64,000 nucleotides of DNA. Origin: Ceratodon purpureus. Lineage: Eukaryota; Streptophyta; Bryopsida; Pseudoditrichales; Ditrichaceae. The stretch lies in the NCBI GenBank assembly GCA_014871385.1, contig CM026423.1:8320803-8384802 (forward strand), written 5' to 3'. The position numbers and the translations under genes are program-made. The notes beneath the pieces were generated by a model that searched no databases, was not told the origin of the DNA, and was given only the letters and a program-made list of their open reading frames with translations. Within the stretch, counting starts at the first letter, position 1; each line of letters begins with the position of its first letter. This document shows positions 50,301 to 62,455 of this stretch, one piece after another.

Positions 50301-51536
50301 GGGACACCACTTATGCTTCTCCCCGCGTCCTGTTTTAACCCAATGTTTACGCCATAAATACCGTGATGTACGTAAGGAGTTTTCTATAAACCACATGATA
50401 TATCCCGCTCGCAAGGGTGGGTTGAATACAAATCTGCGATCGATGTCTTCTACTACCACTTTGATGTCAGAGTCCGGATGGTCTCTGAAATGTATAGTGG
50501 ACATTTTCAGAAACCTTCGGGCAGATGCCCTGAATTGCCGGTGGACGAATGGTCGGACGTCCTTCGGAATTCCTCCCTCTGCAGTGCATTGGATCGTCAT
50601 GGGCCACTGCTGAGATTTCTCTATAAAAGAAGCTTTCCGGGCTCGTTGAGCTCTTCTCTGAGCTGTCCTCTTGGATTCTTCGTACCGAATGCCCTGGTCC
50701 TCCTCTCTCGTCACGTCCACTGGATTGTGAGGTACGATGGGCAATGCTTCGAACACCACCTGCTGCTGGCTAACATTTGGGGAGGTCATGTCCGGAGGTG
50801 GGAAGTCGAATGGAGATAGCACTGAGGCACCACGCCATCCAGGCCAAGGGACGGTACTGCCTGGGAGATATGGGGCTTGCGGTATTGGCGGAAGGTCGGA
50901 GTGATTGCTGTTATGCATCCTGGAGTCGGATCCCTCAGTGCGAGCTGTGTGACCGCTACCCTGGCCCTTACTTCCACTAGCGGTGTCTTTGCTCGCACTC
51001 CCATCTCCGCCACGGGACCTCGGCAGCTGGCTGGAAATAGGAGAGCTTAGAGAATGTGATTGACTGGAGTTCTGCTGAATAGCGCGACTGTGACTTAGCG
51101 ATAGTCGTCGGTAATTCTCCATGGCGCCCGTGGGAGCAAATTGGGACATGGAGTTGCGGACGTGAGGCACGGGAACTGAATTGTTCTGGAGTGATGGATG
51201 CTGACATCCTTGGTAAAGATATTGCAACTGCGAAGAAGAGTCAATCGAAGGAGGAACTGCCCCGGAGTACATCATCTGCGACGCCCACGGGTGCAAGTAC
51301 GGAGGTCGTTGAGGGTAATTTGAGTTCACTGGCATCTGTCCCGAGGATGTACTCTTCAAGTTCAAGACCCCGATAACATTGTTTTAGAATCAGGTATATA
51401 AAAATGTAAATGCAGCTGCGACGTGCTTATCCACCACGGACTGAGAAAAATGAACTTAGGACGGATCTGATATACTAATGCGTAAGTGTGTTACCTGTGT
51501 CGGGATGTTCGATTGACCGGAGGAAGTGGACGTCAT
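47358..51536 (-). CDS. TNP1-like transposon protein (Transposase_24-like plus Transposase_23-like)
   Basis: Eight exons on the minus strand: 51495-51536, 50142-51335, 49333-49449, 49162-49212, 48540-48978, 48130-48363, 47800-48029 and 47358-47693, 880 aa with perfect phase and no internal stop. An N-terminal Pro/Ser/Gln-rich part is followed by a basic helical block (VVEDIDRRFVFNPPL, RYLWRKHWVKTGR, FPALVKYWKSAEAEEESKR) that resembles the plant Transposase_24 domain. A coiled segment (RELTALKKSVDGIL, MATVNQKLDLLINAV) follows. The C-terminus (KTIALGRCG...KDVPNVKGVLWV...IGDALKGD...TIVWQSRYL) resembles the TNP1/En/Spm domain (Transposase_23). In En/Spm the equivalent protein binds subterminal repeats and brings the ends together. 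Domain calls rest on motif resemblance only. Confidence 0.78.
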
Positions 51537-51902
51537 TTTCTGGGAAAGATGTGGAGGTCCGAAATGTTGAGCTCCACCAGAGGATGATAACACCGGGATA
51601 AAATTCTGTTAGCCATAACAAACCCCACTGTACAAGGTTAATTCAATGACACGTGAAATAGAAAGTGGAAACGAAAAATGAGGAATTCCACAACAGAAAA
51701 GTATAGAACATATACAACGTGACAATGAGCCAATATCGGTGGAAGTGTCACACTATGCAGTGCGACATATGATTATCGAAATACAATGGGCATAACCCGG
51801 TACAGGGAGGAGGACAGGATCAAACTCCGAAATCCACTAAGATGATTACGACAATGACGTTAGCCGCAGCCGCTCTTGCCTCTCATTCTACAGAATGTGT
51901 AT

Positions 51903-52454
51903 CTATTCCTCATCGTCAGTGCCGCTTGTGGACCTCTCTTCGTCCCAGTCCCAATCTGCGTTAGCCCAGTCCGGGTCGGATTCGGAGTCTGTGTCATGGA
52001 ACGGATTTTCCCCTGTTGCGGCAACAACCCGATGATCACCCTGAATCCACGCTTCTAATCCTAAAGGCCACTCCTTGCTACCTTCAGCGTATACCATCCA
52101 CCCGACGCACACGCATCTAATATGACACAACATTCTGAATTTATCGACTGGTGTTTCTCCATTCATTAGCAATGGCCATATTTTGTCCTTCACTATCTCT
52201 CGGGGCAGGGAGTCCAAGAAAGTCTCCGCGGGGACATGAGCGGGATCGCAATCCGACTCTGGGCCACTACGAGGGCGCTTCCAATCCATCACCCACGGTT
52301 TCACCGGCATGCGATGTCTCTTCAGGTACCTGTCCAAGCGGAAGATGGCTAACTCGACTACATCTAACATGGTGTGGTGTAAGCCTCCCGGTCCTTCGGC
52401 AATCCTTCTTGCGGACATGCGGCTCGGTGACGGTACTCGTGAGTCCATCGCCAT
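51903..52454 (-). CDS. F-box-like passenger gene in the CACTA element
   Basis: A single-exon frame, 183 aa from ATG at 52454 (MAMDSRVPSPSRMSARR). A central block, LDSLPREIVKDKIWPLLM...RCVCVGWMVYAEG, has the F-box pattern (LP..IV..KI.PLL...R..CV.W). The tail is acidic (DTDSESDPDWANADWDWDEE). The open frame extends far upstream, but that part is low quality, so the ATG after it was chosen. It lies between the two transposition genes and in the TNP1-like orientation. CACTA elements often capture host genes; an F-box protein could affect protein stability of host factors, but that is speculation. Confidence 0.6.
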   Translation of the reverse strand: MAMDSRVPSPSRMSARRIAEGPGGLHHTMLDVVELAIFRLDRYLKRHRMPVKPWVMDWKRPRSGPESDCDPAHVPAETFLDSLPREIVKDKIWPLLMNGETPVDKFRMLCHIRCVCVGWMVYAEGSKEWPLGLEAWIQGDHRVVAATGENPFHDTDSESDPDWANADWDWDEERSTSGTDDEE

Positions 52455-53520
52455 TAAACGGCGGGTTGGGGATCTCCGTGCGCGACTTAACAGATGGAAC
52501 AGTGTCCAAAAAGAAACAGAGAATCTAACGAAACAAACGAGTGCAGACAACGAACATTGGGTTAGGGAGTGGACCTGAGGTTGGAAGAGAGCGCAGCAAT
52601 GCGATTGACAGAGGCCGATTAAATGTCTCTCAATAACATTGTGACACAGTTGAGAACCCCAGGGGCAGCCGCCGTCGACGTGAGCCATGGGCGACGACAT
52701 CTCATCCCTAAACCCTAGAGCCTTGCAAGAAAGTGGAAATCCCCCCCGATGAGTAAGACAAGAGCGCCCACAACTCTCCCGATCACGGCGCTCTGAACCA
52801 TTACTGCTGCTGGTCTGCAAATCAGATAAAAACGGGACGGTATGCTAAATATCACCATACTGTCCGCCATCGTGGTGCATGTGGTGGAGAGTGGGAACTC
52901 CGTCTCAGAGGAGGTATCTTCAGCATCATAGCTATCCTAGGTTTAATGGTGGAAGTCCTCACTCATGGACGTCGTGGATGGGTTTCCGAAGTGACGCCGT
53001 GTCGATGATTACTAGAAACTAACCAATATACCCGGTTGTTTACCTGACAAGGCCGACCAGGTACAAACCGAACTTCCCCACTTAGAAATAGATAATATAG
53101 ATCAAAAGCAGCTTTCGCGAGAATCCCTCAGATGACGGCGCCTATCATTGGTTGGATGGGCCGAGGGTCGGGGATTGAAGGAGCCTCGTCGCTGAAGGTC
53201 ATCCTCGGACGATGGCACCAAGAGACTAAGGTACTCTGGTTACGCACTACGGGAGGTTTGGAATGGTCTATAGGTGCATGGGAAGACATAGAATATTTCT
53301 ATTGCAACGCTGTTCAGGTGGGGACGTTCCCTTCAAGAGAGCACATGCGTTCCCGCTCACCGATGTACTCTGCTTTCCTTGTTGCGCTGTTGCGTTCCGG
53401 AAGAGTGTACTGCAGACGCACACCCAACACTCCTAATTAGGGTTTACAGAGTAACGGACAATTTCTGAGGTGCTTACTCTGATCGTGGTGTGGTTGAAGT
53501 GGATAGAGAGTACTGAGAGG

Positions 53521-54009
53521 ATGCATCGAGAGGATTTGGAATATAGCTCTGATTACGGAACAGATTCGTTACGCGTTGACCGATTTGGTGGGGCACCAAG
53601 TCTGTTAGAGAGCGCAATCCGGGTGTATGAGTTAGGAGTGCTCGGTCCTCGTCACGTCTGCATTGAGTTCTGCGATTGCAGTTCGTGTAGGAAACTTAGG
53701 TGGTTTAATAATCCGAAATGCAACTGCGCTCTCGGGAAAATGTGGGGAAAGTATTTCACCTTGGATGGAGCGATGCGGGTGAAGTGGTTGCGTTGCAGGT
53801 GCAATACACTCTCGTCATTGGCGACGTCGGCCTCTCTATTCTGCAAGTGTCTTTTACTACTCCCTACGCAGGAATACAATCCGTCGGAAGGTAGTACACG
53901 TCCCGAAGAATACGAAGAGCCTTCTGCAGAAGTCTCTAGCTCTGATTTTCCAGCGGACTTGGTTCGGATTGAATTCGACGGCTTGGAGGAGGTGTATCGC
54001 CTTGGATAG
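53521..54009 (+). CDS. Cys-rich ORF, possible first exon of the TNP2 gene
   Basis: 162 aa from ATG at 53521, with a cysteine-rich centre (CIEFCDCSSCRKL...KCNCALGKMW...CRC). A donor after 53798 (TTGCAG/GTGCAA) leaves phase 2, and an acceptor before 54257 (TTCTTAG) would join it in phase to the next TNP2 exon just ahead of MEEGIRR. It may therefore be the true N-terminus of the transposase rather than a separate gene. No family is recognised. Confidence 0.4.
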   Translation: MHREDLEYSSDYGTDSLRVDRFGGAPSLLESAIRVYELGVLGPRHVCIEFCDCSSCRKLRWFNNPKCNCALGKMWGKYFTLDGAMRVKWLRCRCNTLSSLATSASLFCKCLLLLPTQEYNPSEGSTRPEEYEEPSAEVSSSDFPADLVRIEFDGLEEVYRLG

Positions 54010-54257
54010 GACCAATGCTGGTCAGAATAGTTCTGCACAGAAAAGGGGATTTCGCTCAGACGCTTACATTTGTTGGGTTTGCGAGGTGAAGCATTTAGGT
54101 ATGCTGCCATTCCTTGACCCGTTGGGCACCAATTGTGATTAAGGAGTTTTCGGTGGGTAGAAAGTGCTTAATTACGTAGTTACCGTGATGTACATGGCTG
54201 TTCATTGACAGTGCGTGAGTCTGAAGAACCGCTGTCGTCGTTCTTCATGTTCTTAGA

Positions 54258-57200
54258 ATGGAAGAGGGCATTCGAAGGAATCCACCGGGGGAGGCTCGCA
54301 TCCTGTCTCGGAGAGCGAAATTACTCAGGCGGGAGTTGGCGTACGCGAGGCGGATGAGTTGGACGAAACTGCCATGTCCATGTCAAATCCACATGCGGGA
54401 GGCGGAACTCACTCTCGACTCATACCGGAGATGCCTGAGGGATAATGGAAGGCATGTGTGGTTCTATGGAAGGACAGAGGTATGTCTCATATTTTCCTTC
54501 GTGTGTTGATGTGGTGCTCATATGTAAGATTAACCACGACAACTCAGGAACTCGAATTCTGAAAATTCACTTAGAGCCTTCACCTTCCATGCACAGTAGA
54601 AGAACACAATACCGATTGGTTGATGCTATGAATTGGGATATCGCATGTCATGAAGCACCTCCTGCCTAACAGTCGAAGATGTTCTGTTGTACCAGGGATA
54701 CGAGGACGACGACTCCGACGTCGAGTGGGAGGACCACATTACGTGGTACTATGGAGCGCAGGCGAGAATGCGTCCAAACGCACTACGGCGGAGGGATTTA
54801 GACCCGGGGATTGATGTGACGCAGATGGTAGTCGAAGCTCATGATATCGTGGACAGAATTCATGAAGAGGTGATGGTGGACCAGGTTCATGCTGGAGAGC
54901 ATCCGAGAGGAGATCCGCACCAACAGAGATTTCCGAATGGAGTCAGCGACGACTTAGGGCAGGAGAACAGAGCATCACCCGTAGGAGCAGGTCGGGGTGG
55001 GGGGATTCCTAGTCCGGAGAGAAGCAGTGACTCGGCAATCCCCTTACGCGAGGAAGGTAATGCAGCAGGTGAAGACGGCCGTGACATCTCCGATGCACCG
55101 TCAGTCGACGTTTCTGATGATAGCTCTGGAGACGAGGGGGCGCACCAGTGGGGAGACTCTGACGACGAGACAGACGCTTCCATCGCGGCCCTAGAGGAGG
55201 CAGCGACTACTCCCTTGTTCCCAGGATCAGAATACTCTAGCATGGGAACGACGTATGTGCTTCTAAGTAGTGGAAAGCTGCACGGCTGTTCCGACGTCTA
55301 CCTGGATGAGCTATTCCGGACCTTAAGCACTACCATTCTTCCTAAGCCGAATACCTTACCCAAGACTTACAGAGAGGCATCCGAGTACTTGAGGAAGTTG
55401 GGCCACACTTACAAGTCAATCGACTCCTGCCCCAACAATTGTTGCCTGTATCGGAAGGACCTGAAGGACGCTCGTGTTTGTCCACATTGCAGGGCTCCGA
55501 GAAAAAGAAGAGCAGGGAGATCAGAAGTGCCGTTCAAGGTTACGAGGGCCTTCCCTCTTACTCCGCGACTCAAACGGATGTTTCGAAGTGCTCTTCAGGC
55601 AGCTGCAATGACATGGTGGGCGACCCTCGCAGTCACGGACGGTGTGATGTCTCATGTCTCTCACTCAGCGCAATGGAAGTGGATCTCGGAGAGATTTCAT
55701 GCAGAGTTTGGCCATGACGATAGAAACGTGCGAATGGCTCTTGTTACAGATGGATTCAACCCCCACGCAGACAAGAGGAGTACTTACTCTATATGGCCTA
55801 TTCTCCTCATGAACTACAACATTGCACCGTGGCTTACGACGAAGAATTATTTTATTATGTTGGGGATCCTAATCCCGGGTCCTAAATCCGTAACAGCTGA
55901 TTACTTCGATATCTATATGGAGCCACTGATTGAAGAACTCTTACATCTTTGGGAAGAAGGGGTGTACTGCATGGATGTCGCCCGTTATAAGGAGTCGTCT
56001 CATTTCATATTGAAGGCGATGATCATCTGGACAATTGGCGACTTCCCAGCCTACGGCGTTTTAGCTGGTTGCACAACCAATGGGTTCGTTGGCTGCCCAG
56101 TGTGCGGGGAGGGCTTTAGATCACGGCGTTCTAAGGTTTTACACAAGAACGTCTTCTGTGGATGTGCCCGCAGGTTCCTTGTTAGGGCAGACCATCCCTT
56201 CAGGGGCGACAGTTCAAACTTCATAGATGAGGAGCACCGAGTGGCCCCTACTCCCGTTACCGGAAGTGAAGCATTGCAGAGGGGAGAGGAGCGTGTCAGG
56301 TGGCTTAGAGAGTATGGAAGACCGAAGGAAAATGACCCCGTCAGAAGGCACGGCATCAAGCGAGTTTCCTCACTATATAGGCTTCCTTACTGGAAGGTAA
56401 GAGTGCCACTGAGCCGCCCCTGATCCTTGTTTACAGTCTGCACATGTTGTCTTCGACGTCTCGATATTGTGTGGCTCCAGTGGCTTCATGTCATGATCAC
56501 TTGGGACTCTATGTCTAGACGTCGGGGTGATGTAGCTGTCTTAACATATGTCATTGAAGTTTAGCCCAGCCTTTTTTTTCGGTGTCGATAAACTTGCTGG
56601 TGAATGGGGTTCGAACTACCAGGCTCTGTCCACCGGGACTTCTAACCATTCATTTAGCGTATGTTGTTCTCTTAGATAGCGTATAATGACTGCTGGAATT
56701 GGATTATATGATCATGCTGTTCGACGACATGAATTGCACATGTCGATGCTCACCTGCGCATGATCTGGTACTGTGTGACCAGATGAATATGTAGCAGACT
56801 ATGTTTCTCGGTGCAATGGTCAGTCGTGCTTGCTGATCCCCCATTCTTATATTTTCAGCTGAAGTCTCACAACTTTCTTCATGGTGCTGTGAATAGGAAC
56901 TTCCAGTTAGGCACACACTCGACGTCATGCATGTGGAAAAGAATATAGCGGTTACAATTACTGGATTTTTACTCGGTGAAGAAGACACGATAGCCGTGCG
57001 AAAGGACCTACAGGATCAAGGGGTCATGCCTAGTCTGCATCTTGTGCGGGATGAGTTAACCGATAGCTACCTGATGCCGCAGGCACCCTACGTTCTTAGC
57101 CCCGGTGAGAAACGACGAGTCCTACAGACGATCAAGAATGTTCAAACACCGACTGGTCACTGTTCGAACTTGTCGAAGGTAGTTAACTTGGATAAAGGGA

Positions 57201-58937
57201 AGTTCCAGTTCATGAAAAGCCACGACTGGCATGTTGTTCTAGAGGAGGTGTTACCTGCCGCCTTGAGAGGGTCGCTCGCAGATGGACCTCGGGTAGCTGT
57301 TATTCGACTAGGGCACTGCTTCAAGAAGATTTGCGAGAAACAAGTAACCGTGAGTGAGCTCCCGAACTTATTGAACTACATTGCCGAAACTTGCTCTCTG
57401 CTGGAGATATACTTCCCACTGGCGTATTGGAATATAATGCCCCATCTCGTACTTCACTTGCCAAGGGAGCTTTACTGGTGCGGGCCCGTTCATGCCCGCT
57501 GGATGTATAGCGTGGAAAGGTACTTAGGTCACTTGAAGAGCCTCGTGCGTAATAAGGCCAGACCCGAAGGATCCATTGCCCAGGGTTATATGTATACGGA
57601 AGCCATCGGATTCGTCACAGAGCATTTCCAAATGTATCCAGGAGTTGCGAGACTACTCTGGGACATGGAAGAAGACGAACAGGACGCAGGGGAGGTGATG
57701 GAGGGGCAGGGTCGTGAGCAATTCTGGGACGACATTGAATTGAAGAAACTTCACGAACATGTTTTGCGTCACTGCGTCCACACGGAGGACCTCTATAGGT
57801 ATGCTACCCTCATGCGTACTGTTTGGGTCAGTGTCATCGCATTGGTGACTAAATAAAGAGTGCTCTAACTGTTATTAAAACGAGTACGTAGAGTACTGTT
57901 TAACTCTACAGCCGTTTCTGTTGCAGTATTTTCTCAGAGGAAAGAAGATCGCTTAGGGGTCGCAATCCAAGGAGACTCGTTCCATTCGCAGACTGGATCG
58001 AAGAGAGAGTGCGTCAAATGGGAATCGATGGTCATAACCCCTCTCCAGATCTGGTGACTATGTCCAGACTTCCGTCTCCGTACGTAAAGCATCATAACTC
58101 GATGTGGGCTTTCGGCTACCACTTCAGAACTGACGAAGAGGACGGGAAACAACACGTAACCTTCGACGCTGGAGTGGCAGCCATCATAAACCAAACCTGC
58201 CGTTCTTCAGTGTCGGATGTGAACCAAATTGAGTCGGAGCTCCTTTATGTAGGAATTATTAAGGACATACTGCGCGTTGACTACGGACATTTGAAGTTCA
58301 ACGTATTGAGGTGTTCATGGATCAAGCCTGATCTCGCAGGGGAGCCGACAATCAAAGTAGACCAAGACGGTTTTGGCTCGTAAAACACGCTGCTCGACAG
58401 AGTGCAGACGTCGAGCCGTATCTCATGGCCGCACATGCCCGTCAGGTCAGTTAATCGACGCAATTCCCTTTCATTCGTACAGTCTCCCAATGTTTGCATT
58501 CCGGTCTAAGCTGAACCTCTGAATTGCATCATGAGCATCGTATCACTTATCACAGTCGTCATTATGGACTACCCAATGCCGAACAGGTTTATTTTGTCGA
58601 TGATCCATACAATGAAGAATGGAAGGTTGTGAGGTACAAGGAGCCGAGATCACGGCGGGTCACTGATGGGCTACCAGACGCTTCTCTTAGCGCACCAGGT
58701 CGGACCACTGCCACCGAGCTTAACATTGCTAGAGGACAAGGCGAGGCTGCAGCTGAGCCTCAGAGGCAGCCAGTACTAGAGGCCGACGTGGTGCATGTCA
58801 TGGCACACGAAGAGGTCGACGAAGAAGCAGCTTACATGCAAACGGACCACATCCATTCCGATTCAGAGGACGACATCCCCAACGACGAGGCAGCAGTTCC
58901 AGTGATTCCCGTACCTAATGCGATTGACGATGCATAA
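54258..58937 (+). pseudogene. TNP2 CACTA transposase with one frameshift
   Basis: Exons 54258-54479, 54696-56396, 56897-57798, 57927-58445 and 58587-58937. Exon 1 has a CPC...H transposase-associated pattern (KLPCPCQIHMREAEL). Exon 2 has an acidic linker and then the Tnp2 core: LPKTYREASEYLRKLG, YKSIDSCPNNCCLYRKD, CPHCRAPRK, FPLTPRLKRMF, RMALVTDGFNPH, YSIWPILLMNYN, ILIPGPKS, IIWTIGDFPAYG. Exon 3 starts ELPVRHTLDVMHVEKNI and contains the DUF4218 region (HLPRELYWCGPVHARWMYSVERYLGHLK). Exons 4-5 resemble DUF4216 (RCSWIKP, VYFVDDPYNEEWKVV). Exon 4 reads into a stop at 58381; a one-base loss in a T run near 58371-58374 accounts for it, since total length is one short of a multiple of three. Catalysis of cut-and-paste excision is the family role. 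It could be an assembly error or a real inactivation. Confidence 0.85.
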
Positions 58938-60297
58938 CTCTAACGAGTTTGAAATGCCATCAGCCCTTCACGCAGAGCTTGAACTCGGTGTTACTACGGC
59001 ATTCCCTAAGACATTGGTACGTCAATTCAGCGAATGAATCCTTCATTACAGTCTCTCACAGCATTCTGCAAACTGATCAGTTGAGGTTACTCTCTGAGGT
59101 CAGTAACTGAATAACTCCCCAAAAGTTTTTCCGCAACCTCTATATTCTAGGTTCTGTTCAGAGAAATACCGTGTGCTTCTCTGGCCATGGGGCATCAGTA
59201 GGTCCACGGTTTAGTATATCCACATCCCTCTTAGGTAATATGTTCACACGTCCAAACTGAGTCAGAGGCTCGTCCCATGTACTGACTTGTCAGAACTTGC
59301 TTCACGTACGAGCCAAGGTTCTGACGGAGGACGGTCATGTCACCAGCACCGGACACTGAGTAGGCGGAGCCTCTTTCACCTGTCACAAAATCTTAGCCTG
59401 TTTGTCTATTCAGGAAGTCCATCTAATCAATCATAATCCAGAGGACGAGTACATACGCATGTCAGTTCCAGCCGTTTCGAGTCCATTCCATCAAAGTAGG
59501 CGTAGGTCATGCCGTCATGGGGCACTGAAGTAGACATGAGTAGAACGCATAGCATCCCATCAGCGAGGCGGCTCCTTCTAGTTTCACATGTCATTATTCT
59601 GTCACCTCTGGGCTGTAATTAGCAGCAGTCTGCCTCGCTGTATCGTCAATGAGTGGAAGGTGTTGTGGAGAATTGACAGGTTAGTGACACAATGACCATC
59701 GTGGCGTATCCACACCCGTCACGCATTGGATTTCAGCATCATATTATGACAGGGAGCAATAGATGTGAGGTGACTACCAGCCCCAATCAATTGTCGGCTG
59801 TCTTCTAGAACCCTAATTTCCTCAGAATAAAGCGAGTCGCCTGAGAGATGGAGAGGCGGATGCTCCTCAATGCTTCCATCGCACAGGTGGGCGGAGCCTC
59901 CAGAGTGCGAACCCGTCGACTGATGCTTTCTGGCGTCTGTGTGCTAATCCACTCCTTCCCCGGTGCGTGCGAAGCAGAATCACGGGCTTCATTACTGAAC
60001 CAGGTACGCGCTTCCATCTATGATATTATGTTCCGAATAGTATTTCCATGTGCTTGTACCATGCTGACTTCTCCATATCTTGTCGACGGTCCAGACGCCC
60101 TTCTCCTCCATATTGTGTGTGTTTGAATGACTCGTAACCATTTCATCCTCCGAATTTGTTGGGTTCTCGTTCCTCTTTGCTGGAGTTGTGTAGTTAGTGC
60201 GCCTTTTTTTTATTTACAATGGAATAGAATTTAACCCTTGCTGTCTCGGCTATGGAAGACTTAATCAATATGATGTCTTCTGTATGTCTTCGCAGAC
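58938..60297. other. Spacer between transposase and accessory gene
   Basis: No supported gene. A 52-codon frame at 59848-60003 ends at a donor-like GTACGC but has no in-phase partner exon that I can find. Confidence 0.4.
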
Positions 60298-62455
60298 ATG
60301 GCCATCGACAGCCATGACATTCCACGGAACCCTCATCGGGGATCGCCACGATGGTTTTTCGTGGACAAGAAACTGAATAACTACGGATACTTGCCGGGAG
60401 CCCCGAGACGCGACCGGGACGCACTTCCAGACATAGTCGTGAACGAGGAGAAGTGTGCGAAGCGATGGGGACCAAAGCAACACGGCAAATTCTGGTACGC
60501 GCGGCCAGGTTCGAGCGAGAGTCCGAGAATGATACAGAGGATTGAGAGTCTGTACGAGGTTACCCACCAGCGCCCAATGGGGAAGCAGCGCTGCATTGGA
60601 CTCGCCTTTGCACGGGGACTGATTGCAGAGAAGCTCGGGCACGCAGTGGATTGGGCCTCCTTTGCCGCCAAGCAGTGTCAGCGGGGGGGGCGTCCGTTCA
60701 TATCCTTAGAAGAGCTGAGAAGCAAAACAAGACGGGAGTCCGGTTGGTGGCCACGGATTGAGGCGTCGGAGCTGAACGCGAATGACTTGGAGGGGGCTCC
60801 GGATGACTGGGAGGTTAATAGGCATCCTCGGCAGATGAACATGAGGCTCATCAACGGCTACGACTTGAAGGATGCCTTGCCAACGAGGCCGGACACCGTC
60901 GTCTCCCCACCACTGTACGGGCGAGTGGTTCATATCGGAGGTCAGCCCCCCCTACCGTTTCCCTTCAAGTACCTTGAATATGAATTCTACTCCGCTACTC
61001 TGACATGAAATTACATTGTTCTGTACTGAAATAGATGCTGGCTGTTTGTACATAGTGTCGTCGCATGCAGACAGTGATACTGCAAGCTCTGGGAGTGACT
61101 CGTCGGAGAAGATAGTTAATAACCACGGTGAGTCTCCTGTCATCCATTATGTACGCTGATGTTCAATCCAGTGTTAGTTAAATAATCCTACAATTGGAGG
61201 ACATTGTGCTTGGTGGAATCCACTACGTCTGCCAATCATTAGAATGTATCGAGGCGTGTGGTCCAATTCGTGCAGGTACAGCTCCACTCTCGGTTGAAGA
61301 GGTCCAATCCGCGGAAGTACCACCTATTGCAACACAAGGATCACCAATCGTAGAAGGAGGCAACGAGTGGGACAGCTGCCCCGTGTCACCAGGACCAGGT
61401 ACTATTATGTACTCCAGAAATAGCCTCGGTTTAGCTTGTTAGTAGATTTGAAGATATAACACTTAAGTGTTTAGTCGAATAGAAGCACTTTTTAACTTGC
61501 TAATGGGTGGCCGTCAGCAGTTTCTCCTGTCGGTGGTCGCCAGGTTGGACGATCCACATCGGACTCTGATTACGAGCCGTCCGACAGGCATAGGACTGAA
61601 ACGAGTATCCACCCATCCGCCGGCGTGGAGCGCGACCTCGAGGACATTGTTAGCGATGAGGATGTCCTCGGAGTAGACATCTCCGACCGTGTTCACGCCG
61701 AATGTGAGTTTTCAAGAGTTCCCCTGTCATTGTCTCATCCTGAAATTGTAGTCGAGAAGTGAGACACCTAAACCTTACTGAACCTATTCGACTTCAGAAC
61801 CACAACCCGTCTTGATTTTTTTTTTAATCTCATGCGACGACGTGGGCTTACTGTACCTCTGAATTTTGCAGTGGATCACTGGGCCGTGGAGGCTGGATTC
61901 TACACAATCGAACCCGAAGCACAGTTGACCTTCCTCCAAGAGAAGGAGACGGAGTTCAAGAGAGAGTCGAAGAAGCGGAAGGCGGAGGAGGAGGCACAGG
62001 AAGGGTGGCTTACGAAGATGAGATGGAAAACAATTGACATGGCTTTTCCACCTGAGGGGAATGAGGCGTCGCAGGTGCCGGATTGCAACATCGTAGTGGA
62101 CAAGTATGTGGCGGATTCCAACGTTTCTGTGAAGTTCTCACCGCTGAGGTTCCAGCGACGTCCACTATTACTCCCTCGCGGTGAGCGATCTATCACCTTT
62201 CACTTACATAAGGATAATCTCTACTGCTGAGTTGCTTACGTACTCATGAATATATATAACGTATCACTTTTTGTGAGTGCTGATAGTCGTAGCCATGTCT
62301 CCTGTAACAGCAGTTACACTTATAGAATATCTCTGTACTACGTGTGTGAATTTGACGCAGAGGTTGCGGCTTCTGGTTCGGGATCGGGAGATTACGATGC
62401 GAATGTTGGAAGGAATATGGGGAGCATCAATATCGGGGACACCGATAGCGACTGA
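60298..62455 (+). CDS. Intact six-exon CACTA accessory gene, unknown function
   Basis: Exons 60298-60940, 61056-61127, 61276-61398, 61518-61703, 61872-62180 and 62361-62455, 475 aa, phase consistent and no stop. I do not recognise a family. Residues 1-214 look globular with aromatic and basic residues (PRWFFVDKKLNNYGYLPGAP, HGKFWYARPGSSESPRMI, GLAFARGLIAEKLGHAVDW). A Ser/Asp/Glu-rich linker covers exons 2-4 (SDSDYEPSDRHRTE). Exon 5 has a charged helical segment (KETEFKRESKKRKAEEE) followed by WLTKMRWKTIDMAF. It follows the transposase on the same strand and is inside the terminal repeats, so a role in transposition, regulation or antisilencing is possible. An upstream frame at 59848-60003 does not join in phase. 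Confidence 0.65.
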
